Source: Chitinibacter sp. SCUT-21 (GTDB lineage: Bacteria > Pseudomonadota > Gammaproteobacteria > Burkholderiales > Chitinibacteraceae). Taken from it: a DNA stretch of 64,000 nucleotides. Positions 35,953 through 45,747 of this stretch are shown piece after piece (within the stretch, counting starts at the first letter, position 1; the number at the start of each line of letters is the position of its first letter). Where the stretch lies: assembly GCA_041874755.1 (NCBI GenBank), contig CP102611.1:2976001-3040000 (forward strand), written 5' to 3'. The translations under genes were made by a program, and so were the position numbers. The notes below the pieces were generated by a model. It searched no databases, was not told where the DNA came from, and saw nothing but the letters and a program-made list of their open reading frames with translations.

Positions 35953-37518
35953 ATGCCATCTCTGTCTTTAAAAGCGCGTTTCACTTTATTGCTGTGCGTC
36001 ATCATGCTGAGTATTTTGGCGCTAGGCCTTTTGGGTTATTTAAAAATGAGTGCGATTAATGAGCGAGAAAAAATCGTCTCTGAGCAAGTCGAACGAAATA
36101 TCGCACTGAATAATGCGATGGCGAGTACACAAAAACGATTCCTAACCCAAGTGCGCGAATTTAAAAATGCCCTACTGCGCAGCTACGACGAAGCGATGTT
36201 TCGCAATCACCATCAGCTATTTATCGAAGAAACTAAAGGCGTTGAGGCGGCGTTAGAGCATACGATTAATTTGACGGCGCTTGATACAAAAGAGCGCAAT
36301 ATGCTGTTGAAAATTCGCACGGATAGAGCAAAGGTCAATCAACAATATTTGCAGGTTTTGGCGCAGATTAAGCCTGGCACGCAAAATCAAGCTAAAAAAA
36401 TTGATCAGGAAACTCTGGGGATCGATCGCCCAAGTAGTGAGGCCTTAACGCAATTAAGAGAGGAAATCTCTCAGCGTAGCAAGCAAAGCCTGCATCAAAG
36501 CCACTTAATGAGCGCCCAGCTCATACAAAATAGCGTACAGCAGTTTGTCGGCTCGGCCTTGATTGGTCTATTGATTCTATGCGTTTTATTGATCTGGCTC
36601 TATTACGATCAGCAACGTACTTTGGGGGGGGATTTGCGTGATGTGAACACATGGGTTGCGCAAATTGCCGGTGGCGATCTCACCGTCGATTTTCACGGCA
36701 AGCAATATCCGCAAGGTAGTTTGATGGAGTCGATGCAGGTAATGGTGGTGCGTTTGCAAGGGATATTTGTCGACATCCACAATAGTGCGCAGGCAGTGGC
36801 ACTGGCTTCGGATCAAATGAGTTCCACCTCGATCAATTTGTCTCAAAGCGCCACCGAGCAAGCGAGTAGCCTAGAAGAGGTGACCGCATCGATGCAGGAT
36901 ATTTCTTCCGCGGTGACTTACAACGCCGATCACGCCACGGTCACCGAAAAATTTGCAACCACAGCAGCCGATGATGCAGGAAAAAGCAGCTCGACGGTGA
37001 AAGCCACCGTGCAGGCGATGAACGATATTGTCGAGCGTATCGACATCATCGACGATATTGCTTACCAGACCAATATGCTGGCGCTCAATGCCGCAATCGA
37101 AGCGGTACGCGCGGGTGAGCAGGGGCGAGGCTTTGCGGTGGTTGCTGGTGAAGTGCGCCAATTGGCTGAGCGCAGTCAAAAGGCCGCCAAGGAAATCGGC
37201 AAATTGGCTTCACGTAGCATCAAAGTGGCGGACGAGGCCGGTGAAGTGCTTGATGCCATGGTGCCCGGCATCCAGCGCACCGCCGATTTAAATCAAGAAA
37301 TTGCAGCCTCTGCACGCGAACAATCGAACAATATTGCCCAAATCAATAATGCGCTGGCGGGCTTAAACGATATCGTGCAGCAAAATGCGGCGGCGTCCGA
37401 AGAGTTGAGCGCAGTAGCTGAGGAGATGGCCGGACAAGCGGCGACACTCAGGCAAAAGCTCGCCTACTTTAAACTGGAAAAAACGAGTGTGCTTGCCAGC
37501 CCACTGAAGGCCGCTTGA
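35953..37518 (+). CDS. Methyl-accepting chemotaxis protein
   Basis: The 521-residue receptor has a membrane helix at about 10-30, a helical periplasmic sensor (about 31-190), a second helix (about 194-216), a HAMP-like linker and a long coiled-coil signalling domain. The tip contains the invariant hairpin [20 protein letters not shown]. The ligand is unknown. It is embedded between cheW and cheB and is presumably the dedicated receptor of this CheA. The C-terminus lacks the NWETF-type CheR tether. Confidence 0.93.
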   Translation: MPSLSLKARFTLLLCVIMLSILALGLLGYLKMSAINEREKIVSEQVERNIALNNAMASTQKRFLTQVREFKNALLRSYDEAMFRNHHQLFIEETKGVEAALEHTINLTALDTKERNMLLKIRTDRAKVNQQYLQVLAQIKPGTQNQAKKIDQETLGIDRPSSEALTQLREEISQRSKQSLHQSHLMSAQLIQNSVQQFVGSALIGLLILCVLLIWLYYDQQRTLGGDLRDVNTWVAQIAGGDLTVDFHGKQYPQGSLMESMQVMVVRLQGIFVDIHNSAQAVALASDQMSSTSINLSQSATEQASSLEEVTASMQDISSAVTYNADHATVTEKFATTAADDAGKSSSTVKATVQAMNDIVERIDIIDDIAYQTNMLALNAAIEAVRAGEQGRGFAVVAGEVRQLAERSQKAAKEIGKLASRSIKVADEAGEVLDAMVPGIQRTADLNQEIAASAREQSNNIAQINNALAGLNDIVQQNAAASEELSAVAEEMAGQAATLRQKLAYFKLEKTSVLASPLKAA

Positions 37519-37520
37519 AT

Positions 37521-38573
37521 ATGTTTAAAGTATTGGTCATCGATGATTCCGCGGTAGTGCGCCAAGTTGTCAGCGATATTTTAAATAAAGCGCCTGATAT
37601 CAAAGTGATAGGTGTGGCCAATGATCCCATTTTTGCCAAAGCAATAATGGAAAAAGATTGGCCTGATGTCATTGTGCTGGATATTGAAATGCCGCGTGTT
37701 GATGGCTTAACCTTTCTACGTCAGCTTATGCAAGAGCGGCCCACGCCTGTTGTCGTGCTCTCATCGCTGGCGCAAGAAGGCTCGGCCACGGCGATTGAAG
37801 CTCTGCGACTCGGTGCTTTGCATGTGTTAGCCAAGGCCAAACTCGGGATTAAGCAGCAGCTATTAGATGATGCCAGTAGCCTACTTGCTGCCGTCTATAG
37901 TGCGGCACAAGCTAGAGTGCATGCCGCTCATTTAATCACTTCCCAGAGTAGCGATATCGCGCAGCAGGTGAATGTCGGTGCAATGCAGCAAACGACCGAT
38001 AAAATCGTGCTGATCGGCGCCTCGGCGGGGGGGACACAGGCTCTTGAATATGTGCTGGAGCGTTTACATCGAACTAGTCCACCCATTGCAATTGTGCAGC
38101 ACATGCCTGAAGTCTTTACCGAGGCTTTTGCCAAGCGCTTAGATCAAATCTGCAAAATCGATGTACGAGAAGCTAAGGCAAATGATCGACTATTGCCCGG
38201 CACCGCTTTGATTGCCCCTGGCGGGAAGCATTTAACAATTAAGCGCAGCGGAGCCAATTATTTAGTCGATGTAATCGCAGGCCCACGGGTGAGCCGCCAT
38301 TGTCCTTCAGTAGATGTGCTATTTCGTTCCGGTGCACAATGTGCCGGTGCCAACGCGGTGGGGATTATTATGACCGGCATGGGCGATGATGGGGCGCGTG
38401 GTTTAAAAGAAATGCGAGATAGCGGTGCAACTTGTTTTGCCCAAGACGAGGCGAGTTGTGTGGTGTTTGGCATGCCCAAAGAAGCCATTCGCCTAGGTGC
38501 AGCGAACGCGGTAGTGTCATTGCAGCAAATTCCCGGCATCATCGAAAATTTAACCTATACCAAATCCGCCTAA
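37521..38573 (+). CDS. cheB: Protein-glutamate methylesterase CheB
   Basis: The 350-residue protein has a receiver domain with phospho-acceptor Asp54 ([11 protein letters not shown]), a linker, and the methylesterase domain with the catalytic triad visible as the Ser in LIGASAGGT, His in IVQHMPE and Asp in [11 protein letters not shown]. It removes receptor methyl groups when phosphorylated by CheA. No cheR is in the operon. The ATG at 37521 is preferred; a TTG at 37515 overlapping the receptor stop is also in frame. Confidence 0.94.
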   Translation: MFKVLVIDDSAVVRQVVSDILNKAPDIKVIGVANDPIFAKAIMEKDWPDVIVLDIEMPRVDGLTFLRQLMQERPTPVVVLSSLAQEGSATAIEALRLGALHVLAKAKLGIKQQLLDDASSLLAAVYSAAQARVHAAHLITSQSSDIAQQVNVGAMQQTTDKIVLIGASAGGTQALEYVLERLHRTSPPIAIVQHMPEVFTEAFAKRLDQICKIDVREAKANDRLLPGTALIAPGGKHLTIKRSGANYLVDVIAGPRVSRHCPSVDVLFRSGAQCAGANAVGIIMTGMGDDGARGLKEMRDSGATCFAQDEASCVVFGMPKEAIRLGAANAVVSLQQIPGIIENLTYTKSA

Positions 38574-38618
38574 CGCCGCATCAAGCTCGCAGTTATAGCG
38601 AGTTGGGTCGGCTGATTT

Positions 38619-38634
38619 TGTCACAAATGTGACA
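38619..38634. promoter_or_regulatory. Palindrome TGTCACA-AA-TGTGACA upstream of pyc, candidate operator
   Basis: Perfect 7-bp arms around AA lie 105 bases before the pyruvate carboxylase ATG, in a 166-base gap. It looks like a binding site for a dimeric regulator; the protein is unknown. Confidence 0.45.
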
Positions 38635-38739
38635 TTTCGTATCGTTCCCTTTTCTAATGCAACGAAGACGTTTTTTTTAGCCTATTTTGTGCATTTTTAC
38701 GGCAGAATAGGGGCAAATCCTGACGTTTTTGAGCTTGCC

Positions 38740-41700
38740 ATGAAAAAGATCCGCAAAATCCTCGTCGCCAACCGTTCTGAGATCGCCATTCGAGTGATGC
38801 GCGCTGCATCCGAAATGGGCATTGCAACGGTGGCTATTTATGCCCGTGAAGATCGTTTTGCCTTGCATCGTTTTAAGGCGGACGAAAGTTATTTGGTTGG
38901 CGATGGTCAAAAGCCAATCGCGGCTTATTTAGATATCGAGAGTATTTTGCAAGTTGCCAAAGCGGCAGGCGTTGATGCAATTCACCCTGGCTACGGTTTC
39001 CTTTCAGAAAATCCAGATTTTGCCGAGGCCTGTGAGCGCGAAGGCATTCAATTTATTGGCCCCCGCGCCGACGTGATGCGCACCTTGGGTAATAAAGTCG
39101 CCGCGCGTAATGCTGCGGTGGCGGCGGGGGTGCCGGTGATGCCAGCGACTGGACCGCTGCCTAGCGATATGGACGAATGTCTGGCGATGGCGCAAGCTGT
39201 TGGCTACCCATTGATGCTGAAAGCGAGCTGGGGCGGCGGTGGTCGTGGTATGCGCGTGATCGAAAGCGCAGCCGATTTGCCGGGCAGCATTGCCACCGCG
39301 CGTAGCGAAGCGCTGGCTGCGTTCGGTAATGACGAAGTTTACTTAGAAAAACTGGTGCGCCGTGCGCGCCACGTTGAAGTGCAATTGCTCGGCGATAAGC
39401 ATGGCAATTTGGTGCATTTATTCGAGCGCGACTGCACGATTCAGCGCCGCAACCAAAAAGTCGTCGAGCGCGCACCTGCACCGTATTTGAATGATGAGAC
39501 GCGTAGCGAGTTGTGTAATGCCGCGCTGCGCTTAGGCCAAGCGGTGGGGTATAGCCACGCAGGTACCGTCGAATTTCTGATGGACGCCGATACTGGCAAG
39601 TTTTACTTTATTGAAGTGAACCCGCGTATTCAGGTTGAGCACACCGTTACCGAGCAAGTCACTGGCGTTGATATTGTCAAAGCGCAGATTCGCGTGACAG
39701 CCGGTGCCAAGCTCACCGACCCTGAAACCGGCGTTCCCGCGCAGGCAGATTTGCGCCTGAGCGGCCATGCGATTCAGTGCCGTGTAACGACGGAAGACCC
39801 GGAAAATAATTTCGTACCCGATTATGGCCGCCTGACTGCGTATCGCAGCCCAGCTGGTTTCGGTATCCGTCTGGATGCGGGTACTGCGTACGCCGGAGCG
39901 GTGATCACGCCGTACTACGATTCGCTGTTGGTGAAAGTGACCGCGTGGGCGGCAACGTCTCACGAGGCCGCGCACCGTATGGATCGCGCCTTGCGCGAGT
40001 TCCGCATTCGTGGCCTGTCGACCAATTTGCTGTTTTTGGAAAACGTCATCAGCCATCCACAATTTTTGTCGGGTGAGGCGATTACGCGCTTTATTGATAC
40101 GACGCCAGAGCTGTTTAAATTTACCCACCGCCGTGATCGCGCATCGCGCCTGCTGCGCTTTATCGGTAATGTGGTGGTGAATGGCAACCCAGAAATGAAA
40201 GGCCGCAGCAAACCAGCGCTGCCTTTGTCTGAGCCGATCACGCCAAAAATTGTACTGAGCACCGAGATTCCACGCGGTACGCGCGATATTTTGCTCGAGC
40301 GTGGCGCGCAAGGTTTTGCCGACTGGATGAAAGCGCAGCCGCAAGTGTTGCTGACCGATACGACCATGCGCGACGCGCACCAATCGTTGTTTGCCACGCG
40401 GATGCGCACGCACGATATGGTCAAAATTGCGCCGCATTACGCGCGCATGTTGCCCAATTTATTGTCGATGGAATGCTGGGGCGGTGCGACGTTTGACGTG
40501 GCGATGCGCTTTTTGAAGGAAGACCCGTTTGCCCGTCTGCGCGAACTGCGCGCTGCGGTGCCGAATGTGCCGTTCCAAATGTTGCTGCGTGCGTCCAACG
40601 CCGTCGGTTACACCAATTACCCCGACAACGTCGTGCGCTATTTCGTACAGCAAGCGGCGATCAATGGCGTTGATATTTTCCGCGTGTTCGATTCGCTGAA
40701 CTGGGTGGAAAACATGCGCGTTGCGATGGACGCGGTGATCGAGGCGGGTGGCGTGTGTGAAGGCACGATTTGCTACACCGGCGATTTGTTCGACCCAGCG
40801 CGCAGCAAATACAACTTGGCCTATTACGTCAAAATGGCCAAAGAGCTCGAAAAAGCCGGCGCACACGTGCTCGGTATTAAAGACATGGCCGGCATTTGCC
40901 GCCCACGCGCTGCGTCGGCCTTGGTCAAAGCACTGAAAGAAGAAGTCGGCTTGCCGATTCATTTCCACACGCACGACACCAGCGGCATCGCGGCGGCCAG
41001 CGTGTTGGCGGCGATTGAAGCGGGCGTTGATGCGGTTGATGGCGCGCTCGATTCAATGAGTGGCCTAACGTCGCAACCGAATTTAGGCGCGATTGTTGCC
41101 GCGCTGGAAGGCACTGAGCGTGCGCCGGATGTTGACTTGAATAATATGAAGTCGCTGTCGACTTATTGGGAAGGAGTGCGTCGTTTCTACGCGCCGTTCG
41201 AAGCCGATATGCGCGCCGGTACGTCGGACGTGTACCAGCACGAAATGCCGGGCGGCCAATACACCAATTTGCGCGAGCAAGCGATCGCGACGGGTTTGGA
41301 AGCGCGCTGGCCTGAGGTGTCACGCGCGTATGCTGACGTAAACCGCGCGTTTGGCGATATTGTGAAAGTGACACCAACGTCGAAAGTCGTCGGTGATATG
41401 GCGCTGTGGTTGGTGCTGAACGACTTAACGATGGCCGATGTTGAGAGCGCTACGCGTGATTTTGACTTCCCAGAATCGGTGATTTCGCTGTTTAAAGGCG
41501 AGTTGGGCCTGCCGCCGGATGGCTTCCCAGTCGCGCTGCAAAACAAAATCCTGAAAGGCGCAAAACCGCTGACCGAGCGCCCAGGCGCGAGCTTGCCACC
41601 AGCCGATCTGGAGGCGGTACGAGCTGAAGCTGAAAAAGCGACGGGTCGCAAGATTAGCGATGCGGATTTGGCGTCTTACCTGATGTATCCAAAAGTATTC

Positions 41701-42204
41701 CGCGATTTTGCCGAGCACCAAAGCCATTACGGTGATGTGTCGAAACTGCCAACACCGGTGTTCTTCTACGGGCTTGCCGAGCATGAAGAAGCAACGGTCG
41801 ATCTGGAGCCGGGCAAATCGCTGATTATGACCTTGCAAGGTCAGACCGAAGTGCCGAGCGATGGTGAAGTGAAAATCTTCTTCGAACTCAACGGTCAGCC
41901 ACGCACGGTACGCATTGCCAAAGCCGCTACTGAGGGCAAAGCCGCAGTGGCGAGCGCCAGCCATCAACGTGCTGAAGCGGGCAACCCAGCCCATATCGGC
42001 GCGCCGATGCCGGGTATGGTCGTTAATGTGGCGGTCAAAGCAGGGCAGCGCGTTGAAAAAGGCGATACTTTGCTCGCCATTGAAGCGATGAAGATGGAAA
42101 CCGCGATTCGCGCCGAGTTTGCCGCAACGGTCAAAGACGTGCTGATCAAGCGTGGCTCAGCAGTCAAAGCGCATGATTTACTAGTGGTGCTAGAAGCGGT
42201 TTAA
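38740..42204 (+). CDS. pyc: Pyruvate carboxylase
   Basis: The 1154-residue biotin enzyme carboxylates pyruvate to oxaloacetate, replenishing the TCA cycle. Its order is biotin carboxylase (about 1-450, VANRSEIA and the GGGGRGMRV ATP loop), carboxyltransferase (about 525-800, DTTMRDAHQSL metal site), a central tetramerisation region, and a C-terminal biotinyl domain with Lys1118 in EAMKMET. This is the full single-chain form. The ATG at 38740 gives the family N-terminus MKKIRKILVANR; the longer frame from 38629 adds an unrelated tail. It lies close to the pyruvate-sensing bts genes. A terminator follows. Confidence 0.97.
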   Translation: MKKIRKILVANRSEIAIRVMRAASEMGIATVAIYAREDRFALHRFKADESYLVGDGQKPIAAYLDIESILQVAKAAGVDAIHPGYGFLSENPDFAEACEREGIQFIGPRADVMRTLGNKVAARNAAVAAGVPVMPATGPLPSDMDECLAMAQAVGYPLMLKASWGGGGRGMRVIESAADLPGSIATARSEALAAFGNDEVYLEKLVRRARHVEVQLLGDKHGNLVHLFERDCTIQRRNQKVVERAPAPYLNDETRSELCNAALRLGQAVGYSHAGTVEFLMDADTGKFYFIEVNPRIQVEHTVTEQVTGVDIVKAQIRVTAGAKLTDPETGVPAQADLRLSGHAIQCRVTTEDPENNFVPDYGRLTAYRSPAGFGIRLDAGTAYAGAVITPYYDSLLVKVTAWAATSHEAAHRMDRALREFRIRGLSTNLLFLENVISHPQFLSGEAITRFIDTTPELFKFTHRRDRASRLLRFIGNVVVNGNPEMKGRSKPALPLSEPITPKIVLSTEIPRGTRDILLERGAQGFADWMKAQPQVLLTDTTMRDAHQSLFATRMRTHDMVKIAPHYARMLPNLLSMECWGGATFDVAMRFLKEDPFARLRELRAAVPNVPFQMLLRASNAVGYTNYPDNVVRYFVQQAAINGVDIFRVFDSLNWVENMRVAMDAVIEAGGVCEGTICYTGDLFDPARSKYNLAYYVKMAKELEKAGAHVLGIKDMAGICRPRAASALVKALKEEVGLPIHFHTHDTSGIAAASVLAAIEAGVDAVDGALDSMSGLTSQPNLGAIVAALEGTERAPDVDLNNMKSLSTYWEGVRRFYAPFEADMRAGTSDVYQHEMPGGQYTNLREQAIATGLEARWPEVSRAYADVNRAFGDIVKVTPTSKVVGDMALWLVLNDLTMADVESATRDFDFPESVISLFKGELGLPPDGFPVALQNKILKGAKPLTERPGASLPPADLEAVRAEAEKATGRKISDADLASYLMYPKVFRDFAEHQSHYGDVSKLPTPVFFYGLAEHEEATVDLEPGKSLIMTLQGQTEVPSDGEVKIFFELNGQPRTVRIAKAATEGKAAVASASHQRAEAGNPAHIGAPMPGMVVNVAVKAGQRVEKGDTLLAIEAMKMETAIRAEFAATVKDVLIKRGSAVKAHDLLVVLEAV

Positions 42205-42227
42205 TATAGTGCATTAAAATGAAATAC

Positions 42228-42260
42228 AACGCCGACCTTTTAAACGAGGTCGGCGTTTTT
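42228..42260 (+). terminator. Intrinsic terminator of pyc
   Basis: An 11-bp stem AACGCCGACCT/AGGTCGGCGTT with an 8-base loop is followed by T5. It starts 24 bases after the pyc stop codon. Confidence 0.88.
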
Positions 42261-42280
42261 ACTGGATAAAAGGTATTGCC

Positions 42281-42763
42281 ATGTTTGAAACCACCGAGCG
42301 CACCCGCACCCCAGATTACGCGCAATTGGAACTGCAATTGCAAAGCTTGCTCGCGGGCGAGCGCAATTTCGTGACGAATGCCGCGCAGTTTTCGGCGTTT
42401 ATTTTCCAGACCTTGGCCGATTTGAATTGGGCGGGGTTTTATTTAGCGCAAGACCAAACGCTGCTCTTGGGGCCGTTTCAGGGCAAAGTGGCGTGCGTAA
42501 AGATTCCATTTGGCCGTGGCGTATGTGGTGCCGCGGCGCAGCAGCGCAAAACCATCGTCGTGGCCGACGTGCACGCTTTTGACGGCCACATCGCTTGTGA
42601 CTCGGCATCAAATTCGGAAATTGTCTTGCCTGTTATCGTGGGCGAGCGTTTATTGGGCGTGTTTGATATTGATAGCCCACAACTGAATCGCTTTAGCGAC
42701 GCCGACCAGCTTGGCCTAGAAAAGCTGGTCGCGTGTTTTGTGGCAATGACCGACGTGGCTTAA
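42281..42763 (+). CDS. msrC: Free methionine-(R)-sulfoxide reductase (GAF domain)
   Basis: The 160-residue cytoplasmic GAF-fold enzyme reduces free Met-(R)-sulfoxide. The three redox cysteines of the fRMsr family are present: Cys72 and Cys82 in the ACVKIPFGRGVCG segment and Cys106 in HIACDS. The family's LPVIV and GVFDIDS segments follow. Its stop codon overlaps that of the convergent FmdB-type gene. Confidence 0.93.
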   Translation: MFETTERTRTPDYAQLELQLQSLLAGERNFVTNAAQFSAFIFQTLADLNWAGFYLAQDQTLLLGPFQGKVACVKIPFGRGVCGAAAQQRKTIVVADVHAFDGHIACDSASNSEIVLPVIVGERLLGVFDIDSPQLNRFSDADQLGLEKLVACFVAMTDVA

Positions 42764-42972
42764 TGCTGACAGCCAGGCCCGCATTGGTGAGGTACAGCGC
42801 TCGCTGTTGGGGCGCTTGCCGTACCTTTGAGTGCAATACCGACCGCACTCAGTTGTTTTTCATATTTCGGCGCTTGGCATTTGGGGCAAACGGTCAGTTG
42901 TGGATCACTCATTTTTTGCAAATGATCACCCTGATGACCGCATTCACTGCAACGGTAAGCATAAATTGGCAT
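42760..42972 (-). CDS. FmdB-family zinc-ribbon protein
   Basis: The 70-residue protein begins with the family signature MPIYAYRCSECG and has two CxxC pairs (Cys8/Cys11 and CPKC) for zinc. A flexible Ala/Thr/Pro tail ends in CGPGCQH. FmdB-type proteins are small putative regulators. The ATG at 42972 follows GGAG; the longer frame from 42999 is not used. It overlaps the msrC end by four bases, tail to tail. Confidence 0.9.
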   Translation of the reverse strand: MPIYAYRCSECGHQGDHLQKMSDPQLTVCPKCQAPKYEKQLSAVGIALKGTASAPTASAVPHQCGPGCQH

Positions 42973-43073
42973 AGATACTCCGGTGTGTTGGATACGCAAA
43001 ATATCATTTCTATGTCAAAGCTTAACTCATAAGTGGAGGTAGAAACAGCATCGGGAAATTGAGGATGGCTTTG

Positions 43074-43087
43074 CGGATTTAAATCCG
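43074..43087. promoter_or_regulatory. 14-bp palindrome upstream of btsS
   Basis: CGGATTTAAATCCG is perfectly self-complementary and lies 38 bases before the btsS ATG, next to TTATAA (a possible -10). It could be an operator in the 152-base divergent gap, or chance. Confidence 0.3.
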
Positions 43088-43124
43088 TTATAAGAGAAAT
43101 GTTCCTTGGTCTGAGCGTTTTGCG

Positions 43125-44822
43125 ATGCTGAATCAGCAACTCTATCTCGTTGTGCTCTTGCTGCAGCAAACCTGCATTTTTATGGTGATTGCGTGGCTAT
43201 TGGCACGCACGCCGCTCTTTACGCCGCTGATGCAAGTGTCGATTCGCTTGCCGCACAAGCTCACCTGTTACGTCGTTTTTTCCGGTTTTTGCATTTTAGG
43301 CACTTATCTTGGCCTGAAGGTCGACGATTCGATTGCCAATATCCGTGCGATTGGTGCTGTGCTCGGCGGTTTGTTGGGCGGGCCTTCGGTCGGGCTGGCG
43401 GTGGGTTTTACCGGCGGTTTTCATCGCTACACGATGGGCGGCCCAACCGATGTGGCGTGCATGGTGTCGACGATTTGCGAAGGTCTGCTCGGCGGCATGG
43501 TGCATCGTTTTCTGATTCGCAATGGGCGAGTTGATCTATTGTTTCAACCCATGTTGGTCGGCCTGGTAACGCTGGTGGCCGAAATGATGCAGATGTTGAT
43601 TATTCTGCTGCTGACCCGCCCGTATTCCACCGCGTTTTCTGTTGTGAACCATGTGGCGCTGCCGATGTTAATTGCCAATAGCGTTGGCGCGGCAATGTTT
43701 ATGCGATTGCTGCTTGATCGACGCGCGCTGGCCGAGCAATTTTCCAATGCTTTTTCTGCGCATGCGCTGCGTATCGCTGCCCGCACTGAGGGTGTGTTGC
43801 GTTCGGGCTTTAACGAAGCCAACTCGATGAAAGTGGCGAAAATTATTTCCGAAGAAACCGGCGTTGGCGCGGTGGCAATTACCGATAGAGAAAAGTTACT
43901 CGCGTTTACCGGCACCGGTTCAGACCATCATTTGCCCTGCACGCCAATCACCTCGCAGCATACGATACAGGCGATTCGTGATAATCGGGTTGTGTATGCC
44001 GATGGCAATGAGGTCGCGTATAAATGTTCGATCCACGCCGATTGCAAACTCGGCTCAACCTTGGTGATTCCGCTGCAAGACGCTGATGATCAGGTGATCG
44101 GTACGATCAAGCTGTACGAACCGAAAGGGCGCTTGTTTGCCAAGCTGAATCGCACCTTGGGTGAGGGGATCGCCAAATTACTGTCGCGCCAAATTCTAAC
44201 TGGGCGGATCGAGGCGCAACGCGCGCTGCTGGCGCAATCCGAAATCAAATTGCTGCACGCGCAGGTGAACCCGCATTTTCTATTTAATGCGCTCAATACC
44301 TTGAATGCTGTAATTCGGCTAGACCCTGATCGCGCTCGTGCCTTGGTGCAGCATTTATCAACGTTCTTTCGCAAAAACCTCAAGCGGCCCGACGAAATGG
44401 TGACGCTGGCCGATGAGTTAGAGCATATCAACGCCTATTTGCAAATCGAGTTGGCGCGCTTTGGCGACAGATTGAAGGTGGCGGTTGAAATTGATTCGAG
44501 TTTTTTACAAACTCGCCTGCCGGCATTTTCATTACAGCCCTTGGTCGAAAACGCGATCAAGCACGGCACCTCGCATTTGCTCGGTTTGGGGCAACTGAAA
44601 TTGTTCGCCCAGGCGGGCAGTAAAGCCAATACGCTGCTGGTGCACGTTGAAGACAACGCCGGTTTGTTTGAGCCGAGCCGCGGCGATGGGATGGGGATGA
44701 GTTTGGTTGATCGGCGGCTCAAAGCACGTTTTGGCCCAGAATACGGCTTAAGTGTAGAAAAAGAATCCGATCAATTTACCCGTATCACCTTGATGTTACC
44801 GTTGGCAGAGGAGTTGGCTTGA
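43125..44822 (+). CDS. btsS: LytS/BtsS-type sensor histidine kinase
   Basis: The 565-residue protein has an N-terminal 5TMR-LYT membrane module (about 1-205, with [14 protein letters not shown]), a GAF-like domain (about 215-350) and a His_kinase module with putative phospho-acceptor His384 in [15 protein letters not shown] ATPase with [12 protein letters not shown] follows. This is the YehU/BtsS architecture, a high-affinity pyruvate receptor in E. coli. The assignment is strengthened by the immediately following LytTR regulator and by the BtsT-type transporter downstream. Confidence 0.88.
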   Translation: MLNQQLYLVVLLLQQTCIFMVIAWLLARTPLFTPLMQVSIRLPHKLTCYVVFSGFCILGTYLGLKVDDSIANIRAIGAVLGGLLGGPSVGLAVGFTGGFHRYTMGGPTDVACMVSTICEGLLGGMVHRFLIRNGRVDLLFQPMLVGLVTLVAEMMQMLIILLLTRPYSTAFSVVNHVALPMLIANSVGAAMFMRLLLDRRALAEQFSNAFSAHALRIAARTEGVLRSGFNEANSMKVAKIISEETGVGAVAITDREKLLAFTGTGSDHHLPCTPITSQHTIQAIRDNRVVYADGNEVAYKCSIHADCKLGSTLVIPLQDADDQVIGTIKLYEPKGRLFAKLNRTLGEGIAKLLSRQILTGRIEAQRALLAQSEIKLLHAQVNPHFLFNALNTLNAVIRLDPDRARALVQHLSTFFRKNLKRPDEMVTLADELEHINAYLQIELARFGDRLKVAVEIDSSFLQTRLPAFSLQPLVENAIKHGTSHLLGLGQLKLFAQAGSKANTLLVHVEDNAGLFEPSRGDGMGMSLVDRRLKARFGPEYGLSVEKESDQFTRITLMLPLAEELA

Positions 44823-45541
44823 TGCAGGCCTTATTAATCGATGACGAGCCGTTGGCGCGCGACGAATTGCGCAATTTGTTACTCGCCGAAGGCGTCGAAG
44901 TGGTTGGCGAAGCCAGCAATGCGATTGAAGGCATACAGCAAGTGAATCGCCTGCGCCCCGACGTGATCTTTCTCGATATCCAAATGCCGCGTATTTCGGG
45001 GCTGGAAATGGTCGCGATGCTCGACCCAGAACGCCTGCCGCTGATTGTGTTTGTCACCGCGTTTGACGAGCACGCGGTCAAAGCGTTTGAAGAGCACGCC
45101 TTTGATTATTTGCTCAAGCCTGTTGAAGCCAATCGCTTGGTTAAAACGCTGACTCGATTGAGAAAATCACTGGGTAGTCGACCCGACTACAGTGCGCTCG
45201 CGCCGCGCGAATCGTTAAAACAACTGCCTTGCCATCGCCATGATCGCATCGTGTTATTGCCGATTGACGAGGTGGAGTTTGTCACCGCGCGGCTCTCGGG
45301 CGTGTATCTGATTTCGCGTGATGGTAACGAGCACTTCACTGAGCTGACGCTTAAAACGTTGGAAGAAAAAACCAAATTACTGCGCTGCCATCGTCAGCAT
45401 TTGGTCAACCCTGATCGTATCGCCGAAATCATCCACCAAGACGGTGGCGGCGCAGATTTATTGACTCGCGCGGGCTTAACTGTGCCGGTGAGTCGCCGCT
45501 TTTTGAAGTCGGTCAAAGAGGCTCTTGGAGTATTGCACTGA
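44822..45541 (+). CDS. btsR: LytTR response regulator, BtsR-type
   Basis: The 239-residue regulator has a receiver domain with phospho-acceptor Asp52 ([11 protein letters not shown]) and Lys in LLKPVE, and a C-terminal LytTR DNA-binding domain (about 133-235, [15 protein letters not shown]). It overlaps the btsS stop by one base, with AGGAG eight bases upstream. In E. coli BtsR activates btsT; here the btsT-like gene lies 206 bases downstream behind repeats matching the known site. Confidence 0.9.
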   Translation: MQALLIDDEPLARDELRNLLLAEGVEVVGEASNAIEGIQQVNRLRPDVIFLDIQMPRISGLEMVAMLDPERLPLIVFVTAFDEHAVKAFEEHAFDYLLKPVEANRLVKTLTRLRKSLGSRPDYSALAPRESLKQLPCHRHDRIVLLPIDEVEFVTARLSGVYLISRDGNEHFTELTLKTLEEKTKLLRCHRQHLVNPDRIAEIIHQDGGGADLLTRAGLTVPVSRRFLKSVKEALGVLH

Positions 45542-45624
45542 AGTCATTGTTTGATGGTGATTATGGGGCTATACCTATCGTAGTAATTTTGCCATTGCTT
45601 ATTCTGCGCTAAATCAATATGCGC

Positions 45625-45673
45625 GCCGCTTAATCTGTGTAGCGCACCGCTTAATTGCACCCATAACCGCTCC
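45625..45673 (+). promoter_or_regulatory. Three direct repeats matching the BtsR (YehT) operator
   Basis: GCCGCTTA (45625-45632), ACCGCTTA (45646-45653) and ACCGCTCC (45666-45673) are spaced by 13 and 12 bases. The reported E. coli YehT/BtsR site is two ACC(G/A)CT(C/T)A boxes 13 bases apart. The first pair matches in seven and eight of eight positions with exactly 13 bases between. The array ends 74 bases before the btsT ATG. Confidence 0.75.
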
Positions 45674-45747
45674 CTGCTTTTTATGAACGCTTGCACAAAG
45701 CCCTGGCTTAGCATCAGCGTGTCTAAAACTATGCACTGAGGTCAATC

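Noticed and set aside
39532..40437. 301-codon frame on the minus strand inside pyc
   Set aside because: Fully antisense to the conserved pyruvate carboxylase, with Arg/His-rich composition typical of a shadow frame.
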